Assembly (NCBI RefSeq): GCF_040054535.1 | Contig: NC_090782.1 | Span: 24,044,501 to 24,108,500 of the forward strand | Direction: 5' to 3' | DNA from: Antennarius striatus | Taxonomy: Eukaryota; Chordata; Actinopteri; Lophiiformes; Antennariidae | DNA: 64,000 nucleotides | Part shown: positions 33,690 to 44,639 of the stretch, piece after piece | Numbering within the stretch: the first letter of the stretch is position 1 | How the letters are laid out: each line of letters begins with the position of its first letter | Translations under genes and position numbers: made by a program | Notes under the pieces: generated by a model | Told to the model about the DNA's origin: nothing | The model's database searches: none | Seen by the model: only the letters and a program-made list of their open reading frames with translations

Positions 33690-34935
33690 TTGGATTTTTA
33701 ATTGTCCAGAACAAACTGATGAGACAACAGTTCAAGTAGTTATCTACTTATTTAAATTTTTTAAAAATTAAATTTTATGTACTGAATTGAACCGCAAGCA
33801 ACGAAGGATCATTGTATTGTAATATTGGTTTCAAAAACAAACCAAAATCCAATGTGACTTTTTAAAACTTGTATACCTTGAGAATGTTGTCATGGTTGAA
33901 AGTCTGTATGGTCCTTCAGCTCCAGATCAGGACAATGTTCCTGACTACAGATCACAGATGTTTCTTCAACTCCTGCAGCCGATCAATGGTCAACAAACAC
34001 CTCTCCAGGTATCCACAAAGGATCTTGATGCCCTCCAGATCATGTTGGAGGTAAGTACTGCAGAAAGACAGTATTTCCAGGGTGGTCCGGATGTTCCTTC
34101 ACAAAATTTCAGAACATTTGCCCCAAGATCTCCTTCAGTGCCAAACTATATGTCAATGGAACATTCATAAGGTGGGAAATGAGTGATGGAGCCTCTTCCA
34201 GCAGACTTGGGGCCTGAGGCAGGGTATACTCCAGGCAGGACACCAGTGCACCACAGAGCCACATGAAGGATAGACAAACACACACTCAATGTTCCCTCTA
34301 ATAATTCATGTGTCTGGGCAAACACAAGCTTCCTGAGCGCACTGAGGACCACTGTGAGTAACATCAGATGTGCACGCTGTGGCCTCACACCAGCATCACA
34401 CTTGTTCAAAACCTTGGATCATAGAAAGATACATGGTTTATTAAAATAATCAAATTACAGCAGCATTTGCATTTGTTTACTTTTAATATAAGTGTTTTGG
34501 CCCACTTGAAATGAAAAAGAAATCTTGTTATCCACAAGATGTGTAGTGTGCTATATGTGAGGGTCCCGCTTAGGCCATGGGAAGAGTGCTGCCTTGGCCA
34601 GTGAGGTCCAGTTGTGGCCTGACTTAGGGTCCTTTTCTGTAAGAAATTGCACATATACAGCTTTCAGACATAATATTTGTTCACATTAAAACATTAAAAT
34701 TTTGCACAATGACGTGTGCTGTTGCTTGTGATACAGTGTAAATGTCTGTAACTCTTTGTAAACTATATAATTACTCCTTTTTCTTATTAGCATTTCTACT
34801 ACCCAAAATTATCTAGTAGTAACAGCATTTAACGATTAATATCCACAAGTAAAAAATAAATGTCTCAGCAATATGCACAAATCTGACTTAAATTTTACCT
34901 TCTTTTTCACGTGGACACCTGTCACTCACTGAGTT
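33690..34935. other. Intergenic region with an interspersed-repeat fragment
   Basis: A 92-codon ORF at 33892-34170 (+) has no recognised similarity and I do not call it a gene. Around 34190-34300 is a segment containing 'ggcaggacaccagtgcacca' and 'agacaaacacacactcaatg', which resembles a common fish interspersed repeat. I cannot name the family. Confidence 0.45.
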
Positions 34936-34944
34936 AGAATTCAC

Positions 34945-34952
34945 ACACACAA

Positions 34953-35014
<62 letters not shown>
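34945..35014. repeat. (CA)n microsatellite
   Basis: CA run of about 35 units between the SAMD9L-like gene and the 862-aa gene. Confidence 0.95.
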
Positions 35015-35017
<3 letters not shown>

Positions 35018-35169
35018 CAACTCAAGGCACCAACACACAACAGTAATACATACAAAACATTCTTGTATCTCGAATTTTTAATTTATGCACAGCATAGAAT
35101 TTCTTGTCCGCTGACACTGTGCGAGCAGTGCGCAATTGCGTACTGCTGACACTGCGAGCAGTGCGCAAA

Positions 35170-35202
35170 GCACTAGCTTTGATCTATGGTCAAAGCTAGT
35201 GC
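35170..35202. repeat. Perfect 13-bp hairpin
   Basis: 'gcactagctttga' and its exact reverse complement flank a 7-base loop. The surrounding sequence, about 35110-35290, holds further palindromic and direct duplications (CGAGCAGTGCGCAA twice; CTTTCAGGGTA and its complement). It may be the core of a small foldback element. Confidence 0.85.
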
Positions 35203-35427
35203 ATAGCTTTGACTGACCCTGAAAGGTCAAAGCTGTGCACTAGTGAGGTACTACTTTCAGGGTACCCTGACCTACCCTGAAAGTACGTAAGAGTAGGTCG
35301 TGGGATGTTACAGTCTCTGACTGCCATGTTGGATATTGAATTTGTCCATCATCATGATTTTTCGTCCAGGGGCTTACTGTGCAACACTTATCACTTACAG
35401 TGGGAGATCTGACCAAAGGTTATTTAC

Positions 35428-35877
35428 AGTAATCCCTCGTTACTCGCGTTTAATGAGTTCCAGGACCACTCACAAAAACGAAAATCCGTGATATAGCAAC
35501 TACATTTTTATTTCATTATCTACGTATAATTTAAATGTTTATGAACCCTCCCAATACTGATATTAAACCACCTTCTATCTGTGTTACCTTTTTCCCACAC
35601 TCTTAGAGACTGTTTAAAACATGTTTGCAAACTTGCAGGAGGAACCGTGAGTCTCGCAACGCAGTGCAGACGGATGCTGTCAGCCAATAGAATGCGCATA
35701 CGATCTCACGTGACTACAGCTCATAGGAGACACTTGTTCCTCACCTCTCACTTTCTCCCTTGTCCCTAATGAGATGAAACTTACATCCCATCGAGGAAAA
35801 TATATAATACATAATTTTAAAAATCCGCGATGTAGCGAAGCCTCTCATCTTGAAGCTCAAATAAGCAAATACTGTAT
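35428..35877 (+). mobile_element. Non-autonomous DNA transposon (MITE), copy 2
   Basis: Starts CAGTAATCCCTCGTTACTCGC and contains 'gaaaatccgtgatatagc', with a matching AAAATCCGCGATGTAGC near its other end. The interior is shared, inverted, with 22163-22507. Ends of this form are typical of Tigger/pogo-like miniature elements; the family assignment is inference. Confidence 0.65.
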
Positions 35878-36232
35878 ACTATTTTACACCAAGGGAAAAG
35901 TCAGGATCAAAGCAGAAAAGTTGTTTTTATTTGGATTCAAGTCAGGAGTTGTGATTATTCAGTTTATTAGTACTAGAAGGACCAGTGTGAATTACATTAG
36001 ATCAAAGCCGTGATCTCGTGTCCTTTGATTGTAGGTGCAGTATGACCAGTCATACAATACGTATTGATCAATAGATATAGATACATAGAATTATAGGGAT
36101 GCATATTATATATGTACATGTCTGTCACATGTTTTTTTGATTTTGTGTCCTTTGATCACATGTTCTTTGATCACATGTTTTTTGAAATCATATATCAGGT
36201 TTCCAAATATAACAGAATTTTGTCCCAACCAA

Positions 36233-38821
36233 ATGATGGAACTGAATGAAGAACACAGCAACACCTCTGAACAGGTGCCAGTGGAGGTGCCGGTGGAGGT
36301 GCTAGCTGAGGCACTATCTAGCACCTCCACGTTAGTGGAGGTGCCAGTCGAGGCGCCAGTTGAGGTATACAACAAGGCCTCTGACAGTGATTCCAAAGAC
36401 AATTCTGACAGTGACTCCAGAGAGAACTCTGAGGAAACTTCTGACAAGACCTCTGATGAGGAGCTGGACGAGGTGTATGACCAAATTGTCATTGAAAGCA
36501 TCTTCTATTTCTTGGCATGGATGACAACTAGACAGTGGATGTTGCTAAAAGCAGGAAAACCTGATAATGCCACAAAAACTCAGTTGGCAGAGGTGCTTCT
36601 AAACATCGTGTCAACCCAGGCAACTGCCATGATCAAACACCTCAACCGCAGAGATAATGCTTTGTCTATAACACAAATTCACCAGATTCACTGCGACAGA
36701 CTCCAACAGAGTGTCTGCAGAGCCCTGGGACTGTCCCGACATGCTGTCATCACACACATGCTGGACAAGGTGACCAATGTAACAGATGTGTTTGTCAGTA
36801 TGTATACGAATAAGAGAAAGACAAATGTTGTGTCATCCCTGCAAGTGAACAATCTCGTTATGGAAGCCATTAAAGTTTTCCAGACCATACCCAACAACCG
36901 CAGATGCCATGCACAACTAACAACGAAGTTCTTACGTGAAAGTCACTTTCTTGAGGTAGGTGATCCCAGAAATCTGCATTCACAACAAGAACTTATTGGG
37001 GTTCTGAGAGACCTTTTAGCTTCCATTGTGACGTACACGTTGAAATTTCCACATCGCTTTGAAGCTGAAGTCTTTGAACAGCTAGCTAATATTTCAGATG
37101 AAATTTATGCAGCAGTCGGTACAAAAGATGTCGAGGAACTCAACAGGTTGATAAAATCATTATTCATGCAATGTATAGCCAAAGCGTGGAACCATCGAGC
37201 AAAGGGACAGCTGACCTGGCCTGTGCTTTTCAAATTTCACGCTGAAACCACTCAATTAAATGACTGTAAGAAACTGTGGCCAAACAAACAAAACCATGTT
37301 TTACAATATGAAGTAGTGAAACCATCAGATCAAGGGCCTGGTGAAGATGAGGACATGAAATTTTGGGTTTTCTCTTCCCTGATAAATTGGTGGTGTGAGA
37401 CAATTGACCTTGAAAGTTACTGTGAAAGGGTGGTGGTCGCCCTGATGAAGAAAGCCGTAGAAGTACCATTAGAGGTCAAAGTTGACAATTTCATCCCCAT
37501 GATTGCATCATTTTTGGACTGGGTAACGTACGAACAGTGGGAAATGATTAAAATAGGAAAGCCAGATCATGCCACAAAAATGAAATTAGCTGAGCTGCTT
37601 TTGGATATGCTGGTGATTCCAGCCATAGTTTTGAGGGACGCACTCGACAACAATGATAAATCCGTGTCTATTGAGGGTATTCTGGAGACTCTGGCTGTCA
37701 CACACATTCGTAGTTTTTGTGAAGCTCTATGCGTTCGGAAAAAGGCCCGCTGGCATGATCACATAAGAAAGTGGTCAGACTTGATCATTGTAGAACTTGA
37801 CCGATATATCAACTGCCATGATAGACCACAATTTTTTAATTGCTGCAACATTAACTCATTAGTCAATCATGGAATCAAAATGTTGGAGCTAATGATGGAA
37901 CACACCTCCCACAAAGATCGCACGCACACACCTCACTGCAAATTATTGGAAAGGGAACATATGTACCTCAGATTAGTAAAAGGCGACAACCAGACAGATT
38001 TAATATCTAATGCCATACTGAAACGTCTCATCCGTGAGCTGCAGGGCATCCTGGCCTTCATTGCCAATGACTTGTCAGAGGAAAGCTTGCTTTTGCTAGA
38101 ATTTGAAATCATGAATGAGATTAAACAGGTTTCACACATAATTGCAGAATCACTAATTAAAAAAAACCTGAGAGAAATCAGGTTGAGGACACAATCCTTC
38201 TTACTTGATTGCATCGTCAAAGCATGGAAATTGAGGACAAAAGATCAAATGTTTTACCAACCTTTATTCATCAAAGTTAAATACACTGATGATGAAAATG
38301 CCCGAAGAGTTTTTTCAATCAAAGTCAAACCAAAAAAGAACATATTGAAGGCACGCAAGAATGCTGATGATGATGAACATTATTGTCCCATGATTCATAA
38401 AAAGGTCTTGTCTTTCTTTTCTCTGATAAATTGGTGGTCAAACCATCTTTATCACCGCATTGAAAAAATATCAAACGGCTGGATGACAAAACTGTCACCA
38501 CCAACAGAGTTAGCAGGTGTACCTATTGAACATCTCATTTCATTAATTGACAGTTTGACACTGGAAGAGTGGGAATGTTTATTAAAAGGAACACTTTCTG
38601 AATCCACAAGACAGAAGGTGACAGAGCTAGCTGTTGGCGTACCAAGTTCATGTGGAAATGAGATGCAAGAGCAACAGAGAAAATATTTTGAAAGTCTGAT
38701 GGAAGCAGCTCTTGAAGTAATGCAAACTAAAAATGAAGAAAGGTTGAGTAAAACGAAAAGATTTTTACGTTGGATAAAGAATGCATTTTGTCGACGGTAT
38801 GAGATCACAATTGTCATTTAA
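36233..38821 (+). CDS. Unrecognised 862-aa protein with internal repeats of about 340 residues
   Basis: Single long coding exon. The ATG at 36233 follows an acceptor-like TTTTTTGAAATCATATATCAG at about 36198, so a non-coding upstream exon is likely. The N-terminus (1-85) is low-complexity: PVEV-type repeats, then a Ser/Asp/Glu stretch. Two long copies of one unit follow, about 86-400 and 417-760, and a truncated third begins at about 762. Landmarks recur in order: FLAWMTTRQWMLLKAGKPDN / FLDWVTYEQWEMIKIGKPDH / LIDSLTLEEWECLLKGTLSE; LFMQCIAKAWNHRAK / FLLDCIVKAWKLRTK; FSSLINWW / FFSLINWW. The predicted character is soluble and alpha-helical. I see no membrane segment, signal peptide, nucleotide-binding loop or zinc motif. 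The open frame of 2.6 kb and the conserved repeat landmarks argue for a real gene. I do not recognise the family and assign no function. It lies 2.9 kb downstream of the SAMD9L-like gene on the same strand. Confidence 0.82.
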   Translation: MMELNEEHSNTSEQVPVEVPVEVLAEALSSTSTLVEVPVEAPVEVYNKASDSDSKDNSDSDSRENSEETSDKTSDEELDEVYDQIVIESIFYFLAWMTTRQWMLLKAGKPDNATKTQLAEVLLNIVSTQATAMIKHLNRRDNALSITQIHQIHCDRLQQSVCRALGLSRHAVITHMLDKVTNVTDVFVSMYTNKRKTNVVSSLQVNNLVMEAIKVFQTIPNNRRCHAQLTTKFLRESHFLEVGDPRNLHSQQELIGVLRDLLASIVTYTLKFPHRFEAEVFEQLANISDEIYAAVGTKDVEELNRLIKSLFMQCIAKAWNHRAKGQLTWPVLFKFHAETTQLNDCKKLWPNKQNHVLQYEVVKPSDQGPGEDEDMKFWVFSSLINWWCETIDLESYCERVVVALMKKAVEVPLEVKVDNFIPMIASFLDWVTYEQWEMIKIGKPDHATKMKLAELLLDMLVIPAIVLRDALDNNDKSVSIEGILETLAVTHIRSFCEALCVRKKARWHDHIRKWSDLIIVELDRYINCHDRPQFFNCCNINSLVNHGIKMLELMMEHTSHKDRTHTPHCKLLEREHMYLRLVKGDNQTDLISNAILKRLIRELQGILAFIANDLSEESLLLLEFEIMNEIKQVSHIIAESLIKKNLREIRLRTQSFLLDCIVKAWKLRTKDQMFYQPLFIKVKYTDDENARRVFSIKVKPKKNILKARKNADDDEHYCPMIHKKVLSFFSLINWWSNHLYHRIEKISNGWMTKLSPPTELAGVPIEHLISLIDSLTLEEWECLLKGTLSESTRQKVTELAVGVPSSCGNEMQEQQRKYFESLMEAALEVMQTKNEERLSKTKRFLRWIKNAFCRRYEITIVI

Positions 38822-38879
38822 AAATGGTTGTTCATTTCGATGGCATTTGGCATCTATTACCAACAAGTTCAGAATGCAC

Positions 38880-39215
38880 TAACCCTAACCTGAACGTTTA
38901 ACCTGTGATGCCATAAATTCTGGTTTGGTTTTCTCCGGGTGCGCCGGTTTGCCAACTCAGAGGGTACCCCTCTCCGACACTTGCCTTTTGTCTATAGAGA
39001 AACTGGCGGAGAAGCAGCGTGCCCTCGACGTAGACTTGAAGGTTCAAGTCTAGCTTTAGAAAAAAGTGGGTGGATGGAGCGATAGATCAATTATTTTGAT
39101 TTGAAAGGTACAAATAAGCACACTGAGATCGGCTCCAGCAAGACCGTGACTCGCGACAGCGGAAGAAGCAGGTATTGAAGATGAATGAATGAATGATTGA
39201 ATGAAAGAATAAAAA
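38880..39215. mobile_element. Interspersed repeat with (GAAT)n tail
   Basis: Contains TTTTCTCCGGGTGCGCCGG, then 'gatcggctccagcaagaccg' and GCGGAAGAAGCAGGTATTGAAG ending in a (GAAT)n run. This arrangement is common to a fish interspersed repeat, but I cannot assign the class. An AATAAA at 39208-39213 could serve the upstream 862-aa gene. Confidence 0.5.
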
Positions 39216-39289
39216 TAACTGATAAACTATTCATTATTAACAAGTACCTTACAGTGTTATATTGATAAACTATTATTTAGAAATATCAT

Positions 39290-39560
39290 GTCACGGTTCT
39301 TCTCCTGATCCTGTCTCTTCCCCTCTTCTCCTCAGCAGAACTAAGTTGAGACTCCTCTCTGGTCCTGGAAGGTTCCTCGAGCTGCGTGCGAGTATCTTGT
39401 TCTCTAGCTGCTCGACTGTTTCTTGTGTCTCTAGTTTCTAGAGGTTCATTTTAATATTTCTCCAGTTTGAGTATCTTCCTCAATTTCTTTCACTACTCAG
39501 TAAATATTATTTGTTACTTCGACCCTTCTGGTGGTTTTCTGTTCTTACATTGTATTTAAA
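39290..39560 (+). mobile_element. Gypsy-type LTR fragment
   Basis: Begins TGTCACGGTTC, the same start as the complete LTR at 55717-56068, and ends in a region (CAGTAAATATTATTTGTTAC) like the poly(A)/R region of fish Gypsy LTRs. No internal coding region adjoins it. Confidence 0.45.
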
Positions 39561-39564
39561 TGTC

Positions 39565-40715
39565 TGACATTTCCTGCTATGTTCACATTGTTTTATTTGC
39601 CAAAGTTCTTGGGATGAATCCAACTTGGTGCAGAACTATCTTCTATTCATGTTGACATCCAGATCTTGTAGATAAACACACACAAACACATTGACCACTA
39701 GCCTGCTTTGTGCCCCATACAAGATCAAATACCCCCCGGTCTGGGCTCCTGCACTGCTTCATGGTCCACATTTAAGAAAGAAAGGCCAAGCCTGCTTCAC
39801 AGTCACCTAACACTCCCAGCAGCCCATTCATTGGACTGAAGGGTCTCTATCTCCATGAGAATGAACACACTTCTTTCCAGAAAAGGATACAATGAAATGA
39901 AGTTATTCTCCCTCACCTCCATGAACATTTGATGATAGCTGATTATAGCCCAACACACATAGCAATTCAAGCTAGTTTACCCAGCATGCCGTTGGCTTTC
40001 TCGTTAAATTAACTTTTAACTTGTCCTGAAGTCGATCTCAGTTCCTGAAATGAATCTAGATAAACAAAAACCAAAAATTAACATCTCAAAAAGAATGAAT
40101 TGTGAGTAATTGTTGACACAACCAGTGGGGGGGGGACGGGACATGACTACGAGGTTGACAAGTTTTTTATGTTGTTGCCATTTTCAAAACAGCGCTGAAC
40201 TGAAGCGTGTCTGCTAACGTGACCACGCCTCCTTCAGGAAGAGTGGCTTTGATTCTGATCGGCGTCTCGTTTCCTCTCCCCTACAGACCGTTGTTTTTTC
40301 CGAGTGAGAGCTGATGTAACAATGGTCTAATGATAACGTGTCAGGAGTTGCCTCCTCTGTGCCGAGCAACAGTCTCAGGGGGGCGTCGCTCCAGCCACCC
40401 AGCAAGAAGCTAATTATGAGCCGGCGGTCACAGTGAGCGTCCCCCGGAGGACGTCCTGCTCAGAAGACGTCACCTCTGCGACCAGGAATGAGTCAACATG
40501 CTGCTATCACCAACACTCTGAGCCTCCTGGTACCAACAGAACCAGTCTGTCAGCAGCACCGGCTGAAGTCCGGGTCAACACGTCTTGACGGAGACATGTG
40601 AACACAACTCCTGCCAACACGAACAAGCTTGGCCTTCTCCATGAGGTTCTTTGCTGGCCTGATGTGGTCTTTGATTCATCAGCGGTTGGAAGTAGGAGTC
40701 GTGTTTGAAACGGGG
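39565..40715. other. Intergenic sequence, nothing recognised
   Basis: No ORF above 63 codons and no recognised repeat body. A (G)10 run lies at about 40129-40138. Confidence 0.5.
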
Positions 40716-40717
40716 AG

Positions 40718-41790
40718 ATGGTGGTGAACCAGATCAGGTTTCAGAACCAAAGATGGACTTCATCTACTCTTGTTGGGACGAATGTTTCCAAAATGGAGCA
40801 GGGAATCCATTTCAGAAAAAAAAAATCCCGCATCCTCAAATCCAAAAGTCCTGGGAGGGTGATACTCTTCAATGAGATCTTCACTGTAAGACAGAGGCTT
40901 ACAGTGAAGAGCTTTATACGTGATCATGAGGATTTTGAATTTTATACTAGATTTAATCTGAAGCCATTGTAAGGATACAGTACTAGGACAGGAGAGATGT
41001 GCTCTCTCCTCCCAGTTCGAGTCAGTATGTGGGCATCTGTGCATTTTGAGCTAATTGAAGAGTCCTAATGGAGGACCTTAAACAGCCCGACAATAAGATA
41101 TTGCAGTAATTCAATCTAGAAGTAACATAGGCATAAGGATAAGAAATTGTGATTTTTTTTCTGTCTTTAAAGGATAAGGAATTTCAAACCTAACCAAAGT
41201 TTCGTAAATGAAAGAAGGCTGTCCGAGACACAGACTTAATATGAGAGTCAAAGGACAGATCTTGATCAAGAATCACTCCCAAGTTCCTGACATCATTAGC
41301 AGAGGAAGGAGCAATGTTATCTAAGTGAATTATAATGTTAGAAAAATCATCTCTAAGATGCTTGAGCCCAATAATAATAACTTCAGTTCTGTTACTGTTA
41401 AACATTAAGAAAATTTGAAGCACCCAGGATTTAATATCCGTAAGGCAGGTCTCTAATTTAATTAGTATGTCGGATTCATTTGTATTAATTGATAAGTATA
41501 ATTTCGTATCCTCTGCATAGCAGTGAAATTTAATGTTATGAATTCTTATATTTCCCAATGGTAAAATATATTAATGAAACAGAACTGACCCCAGAACAGG
41601 TCCTTGAGCTACTCCACAGGTGACAGTCCCTCGATCTGAAGATTTACTATTTATATGGACAAACTGAAATTGGTCGGATAGATATGATCTAAACCAGTCT
41701 AATGCTGAGTCTTTAATCCTCACGTCTCCTTCCAATCTCCGTAGAAGATTATTATGATCAACAGTATCGAATGCTGTTGATTCCTGCCTG
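40718..41790 (-). mobile_element. L2-type LINE fragment (reverse transcriptase C-terminal part)
   Basis: On the minus strand the frames read in order: DTVDHNNLLRRLEGD-like, GTVTCGVAQGPVLGS-like, then FHCYAEDTKLYLSI (the YxDD catalytic motif, here mutated to AEDT). After that come SWVLQIFLMFNSNRTEVIIIG and FKILMITYKALHCKPLSY, the typical C-terminal block of L2/Maui-like elements. Stops and frameshifts interrupt it, so it is inactive. Confidence 0.75.
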
Positions 41791-42065
41791 TTATCCTGAT
41801 TCCTGTTATTGAGCCAGCCCGTTTCCCGGACCCTGCCTTTCGTCGACCCCTCTTTGTCTGCCTGGTTTTTGGATTGCCTTCCTGTGTATGACCTCGTCTG
41901 GTTTTTTTGGACTCTGCCTGTTCGTCTGGTGTTTGGTTTGTTGGAATGATTACCCAGTACCTGACCCCTGCCTGTATTACTAAACCAGTTCTACTTTACT
42001 TGCCCACTACTCTGTCATGCTTTTGGGTTCCCCTTGTCAGTCGTGTTCTAGCCCTGACACAAAGA
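41791..42065 (+). mobile_element. Gypsy-type LTR 3' part (tentative)
   Basis: Pyrimidine-rich sequence with repeated CCTGCC/GTCTGCCTG and an ending TAGCCCTGACAC, resembling the U5 end of fish Gypsy LTRs. No paired LTR was identified. Confidence 0.35.
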
Positions 42066-42164
42066 TTTTGAGGACCACGGATCACATTGGGGCAAGACAT
42101 GGTTTGGTTTGACCACCTGAGATGCGATCTCCTCAGTGCCACCTGGTCAGCAGTCTTGTAGAGT

Positions 42165-43353
42165 AGAGTAGAGTATAACTTTATTTATCCCTTAAGGAGG
42201 TTCCGTCAGGGAAATTACTTTCTCCGTCGCACAGTAAGTACACAAAACACAGAAAAAGCACACAGAAAGCACCAGCACATAGAAAGTAGTACAACACCAA
42301 ATAAAAAGAGTAATAAATAACCCATCAAGAATATATAAATATAAAATCATAAATAGGCATAGAAATAACAACTAAACAAGCCTGGTTAAGTATGGGTAAG
42401 TATGAAATGTCTATAGAGTTTGTATTGTTTTTGCTGTATTGTTTGCGTCGTCCCTCAGCTCTCGTGTGGACTTTCTTCTTCTTCAACTCCCCCACAGAGG
42501 AGTTGAGCAGTTTAATGGCTCAGGGGGATGAAGGAGTTCTTCAGTCTGTTTGTCCTGCATGTTGGGGGGGTTCAGCCTCTGGCTGCTCAGGCTTGTCAGG
42601 CTTCTCTGGTTGTTGGTAACGGTGTGCAGAGGGTGGCTGACGTTGTCCATGATGTCCAGCAGTTTGTCCAAGGTTCTCTTCTCTTCCACCGTTGCCAGAG
42701 GGTCCAGCTTCATCCCGACCACTGAGCTGGCCCGCCTGCATCATCTTGTCCATCCTGGAGAGATCTGCCTTGGTCACGCTTCCTCCCCAACACACCATAG
42801 CGAACGACAGGACGCTGGCGACCACAGACTGATAGAACATCCACAGGAGCTTCCTGCAGACGTTGAATCCCCTAAGCCTCCTCAGAAAGTACTTCCTGCT
42901 CTGTGCTTTCTTGTACAGCTGCCTCATGTTGCTGGTCCAGTCCAGCTTGTTGTCCAGCCACAGCCCAAGATATTTACATGTCTGCACAACCTCCACCTCC
43001 TCTGTTCCTACCAGAACTGGTCTAGGTTGGGGTCTGTCCCTCCTAAAGTCAATGACTAGCGCTTTAGTTTTGGAGGTGTTGAGCTGCAGACTGTTGCTGT
43101 GACACCAGTCAACAAAGTCCCTCACCAAGCATCTATACTCCTGCTCCTCATTGTCCCTGATACATCCCACGATGGCTGTGTCATCTGCGTACTTCTGGAT
43201 GTGACACAGTTCTGAGTTGTAGCAGAAGTCCGCCGTGTACAGGGAGCAGAGGATTGGGGACAAGACAGTCCCCTGTGGAGCAGCGATGCAGCTGACCACA
43301 GTATCAGATGTGGTGTCCTTTAGCCTGATGAAATGCGGTCTGTCGGCACACAT
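42165..43353 (-). mobile_element. Rex1/CR1-like LINE, 3' half
   Basis: Minus strand: a continuous ORF (43353 to 42541) with PQGTVLSPILCSLYTADF and the catalytic KYADDTAIVG, followed by LNTSKTKALVIDFRRD and the thumb/C-terminal region (SVVASVLSFAMVCWGG). The 3' tail at 42165-42235 reads, in reverse complement, GGGATAAATAAAGT followed by an ACTCT-type microsatellite. The same tail occurs at 48841-48892. The ORF lacks the endonuclease and N-terminal RT, so it is 5'-truncated. The family name is inferred from the motifs. Confidence 0.75.
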
Positions 43354-43659
43354 AAAACTTGCACATAAATGGACATCACATTAAAAGAGCGATATTGTAT
43401 ACAGAGATATTGCATGTAAGAAAAGAAAGTTGATTGCACTGGTGGGAAGTTTTTTTTAAAGTTTTTGTTTTGCTGTTTATTGTGGTTTTGGTGAAGAAGC
43501 TATCCCTGAATCTGGTGGTCTGGGTTTTGTGTGGCCTGTAGTGCCAGCTGAAGGGCAACAGGTCAAAATGGTGGTGATCAGACTGGACAGGGAGCAGCTG
43601 GTGATTCGGGTGGAGAGACCCAGATGAAAAAGTTTCTCTACTAGGAGCTCCGGGATGAT

Positions 43660-43730
43660 CCAATCCAATCCACTTTATTTCTATAGCACAATTTAAATAA
43701 ACACAAGGTTTCCAAAGTGCTGCACAGTCA
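43660..43730. mobile_element. Short interspersed-repeat tail
   Basis: The segment with CCACTTTATTTCTATAGCAC and CCAAAGTGCTGCACAGTCA is a frequent fish retroelement tail. It directly abuts the inverted acetyltransferase pseudo-exon at 43731. Confidence 0.5.
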
Positions 43731-44210
43731 CTTACACGGTTCCAAGACCTGCACAAACAATAAAGCAGCGAATCTGCTGCGAGCCGTGGAGGACGCGATG
43801 CTGGACATGAGGACCCTGCTGGAAAACAACATCACTATTGAATGTTTCTAGGCGAATGTGATGTGATGACACATACGTGAGACATTTCATCTTCCACCTT
43901 TGAGAACTTTGTTTTAAAAGGGTGGACATGTTTGATTCTTATGTGTTGTCAACACGTTTAAACTTGTTCAGGTGCATCACCTTGACATCCCACTATATTC
44001 TGCTTGGGCAGTTTGGTGTCTTAACCAATATTTAACTTCTCTGCCTTTCTTCGTAAAATGGTGACCAGTGTCTTGAAGGAGATGAAGCTTCATAAATAAC
44101 AACTTCCTCAATCTGGCAATATTGTTGTATTACTTTTCCCAAAGTTACATGATTTCCACCAATGTCATTCCTGATAATATCAAAAATGTATTTTGACAAT
44201 GTCTGCCCAT
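43731..44210 (+). pseudogene. Inverted copy of the last exon and 3' flank of the crat-like gene
   Basis: On the plus strand, 43752-43851 encodes KAANLLRAVEDAMLDM, then RTLLENNITIECF and a stop. This is nearly identical to the final residues of the minus-strand crat-like gene (LLRALEDVMLDMRTLLEDN). Homology continues into the 3' flank: 44040-44200 is the reverse complement of roughly 46130-46270. Only the end of the last exon is present, so this is a truncated pseudogene copy in opposite orientation. Confidence 0.85.
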
Positions 44211-44334
44211 TAAATGACATACTCAAAACTGGAGAAATGTAATGAACATCACTACAGGAAACTAGAGGCACAAGAAACAGAAGTTCGCTCGAAAGGAACA
44301 TGTGCATTGCCGAAGGAATATTCCAGCACATAAC

Positions 44335-44510
44335 CCGGCTTAAAAAGCCTCAGGCTAATCCACCTGATGGGGCACAGGTGCGGAGATGAGGCACAGGTGT
44401 GGAGATGAGGCACAGGTGTGGAGATGAGGCTCTGTCGACAGGTTCGGCCCCACCTCCTATAAACACTACTGCAGAGCAACAGCGAGACACAAATACAGAA
44501 CCATGACAAT
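44335..44510 (-). mobile_element. Gypsy-type LTR fragment with CACAGGTGTGGAGATGAGG repeats
   Basis: On the minus strand it starts TGTCATGGTTCTG and resembles the first half of the LTR at 55717-56068 (CCACACCTG and GGTGGGGCC segments shared). It ends in three tandem copies of a roughly 20-bp unit. Confidence 0.55.
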
Positions 44511-44574
44511 TCATCACAAACATTTGGTGACATGAAGATCAAAAAACAACATTCTTACTAATTTTGCTTTAACA

Positions 44575-44635
44575 CTTTGAAATGTTCTTCCATAGCTTTC
44601 TTTATCAAAACAACCTTCTTTGAATTCTGTGCAAA
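44575..44635 (-). pseudogene. Orphan copy of crat-like exon 12
   Basis: Minus strand, after an intact-looking acceptor (TTTGCACAG), encodes SKKVVLIKKAMEEHF. This matches exon 12 of the neighbouring gene (SEKVDLMKKAMEAHS). No flanking exons 10, 11 or 13 are found beside it. Confidence 0.7.
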
Positions 44636-44639
44636 TAGA

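Noticed and set aside
33892-34170. 92-codon ORF as a small gene
   Set aside because: No recognised domain, no splice context, and it borders an interspersed repeat.
36137-36232. 32-residue N-terminal extension of the 862-aa protein
   Set aside because: It starts at a non-ATG codon and crosses a likely 3' splice site at about 36198. The first good ATG is 36233.
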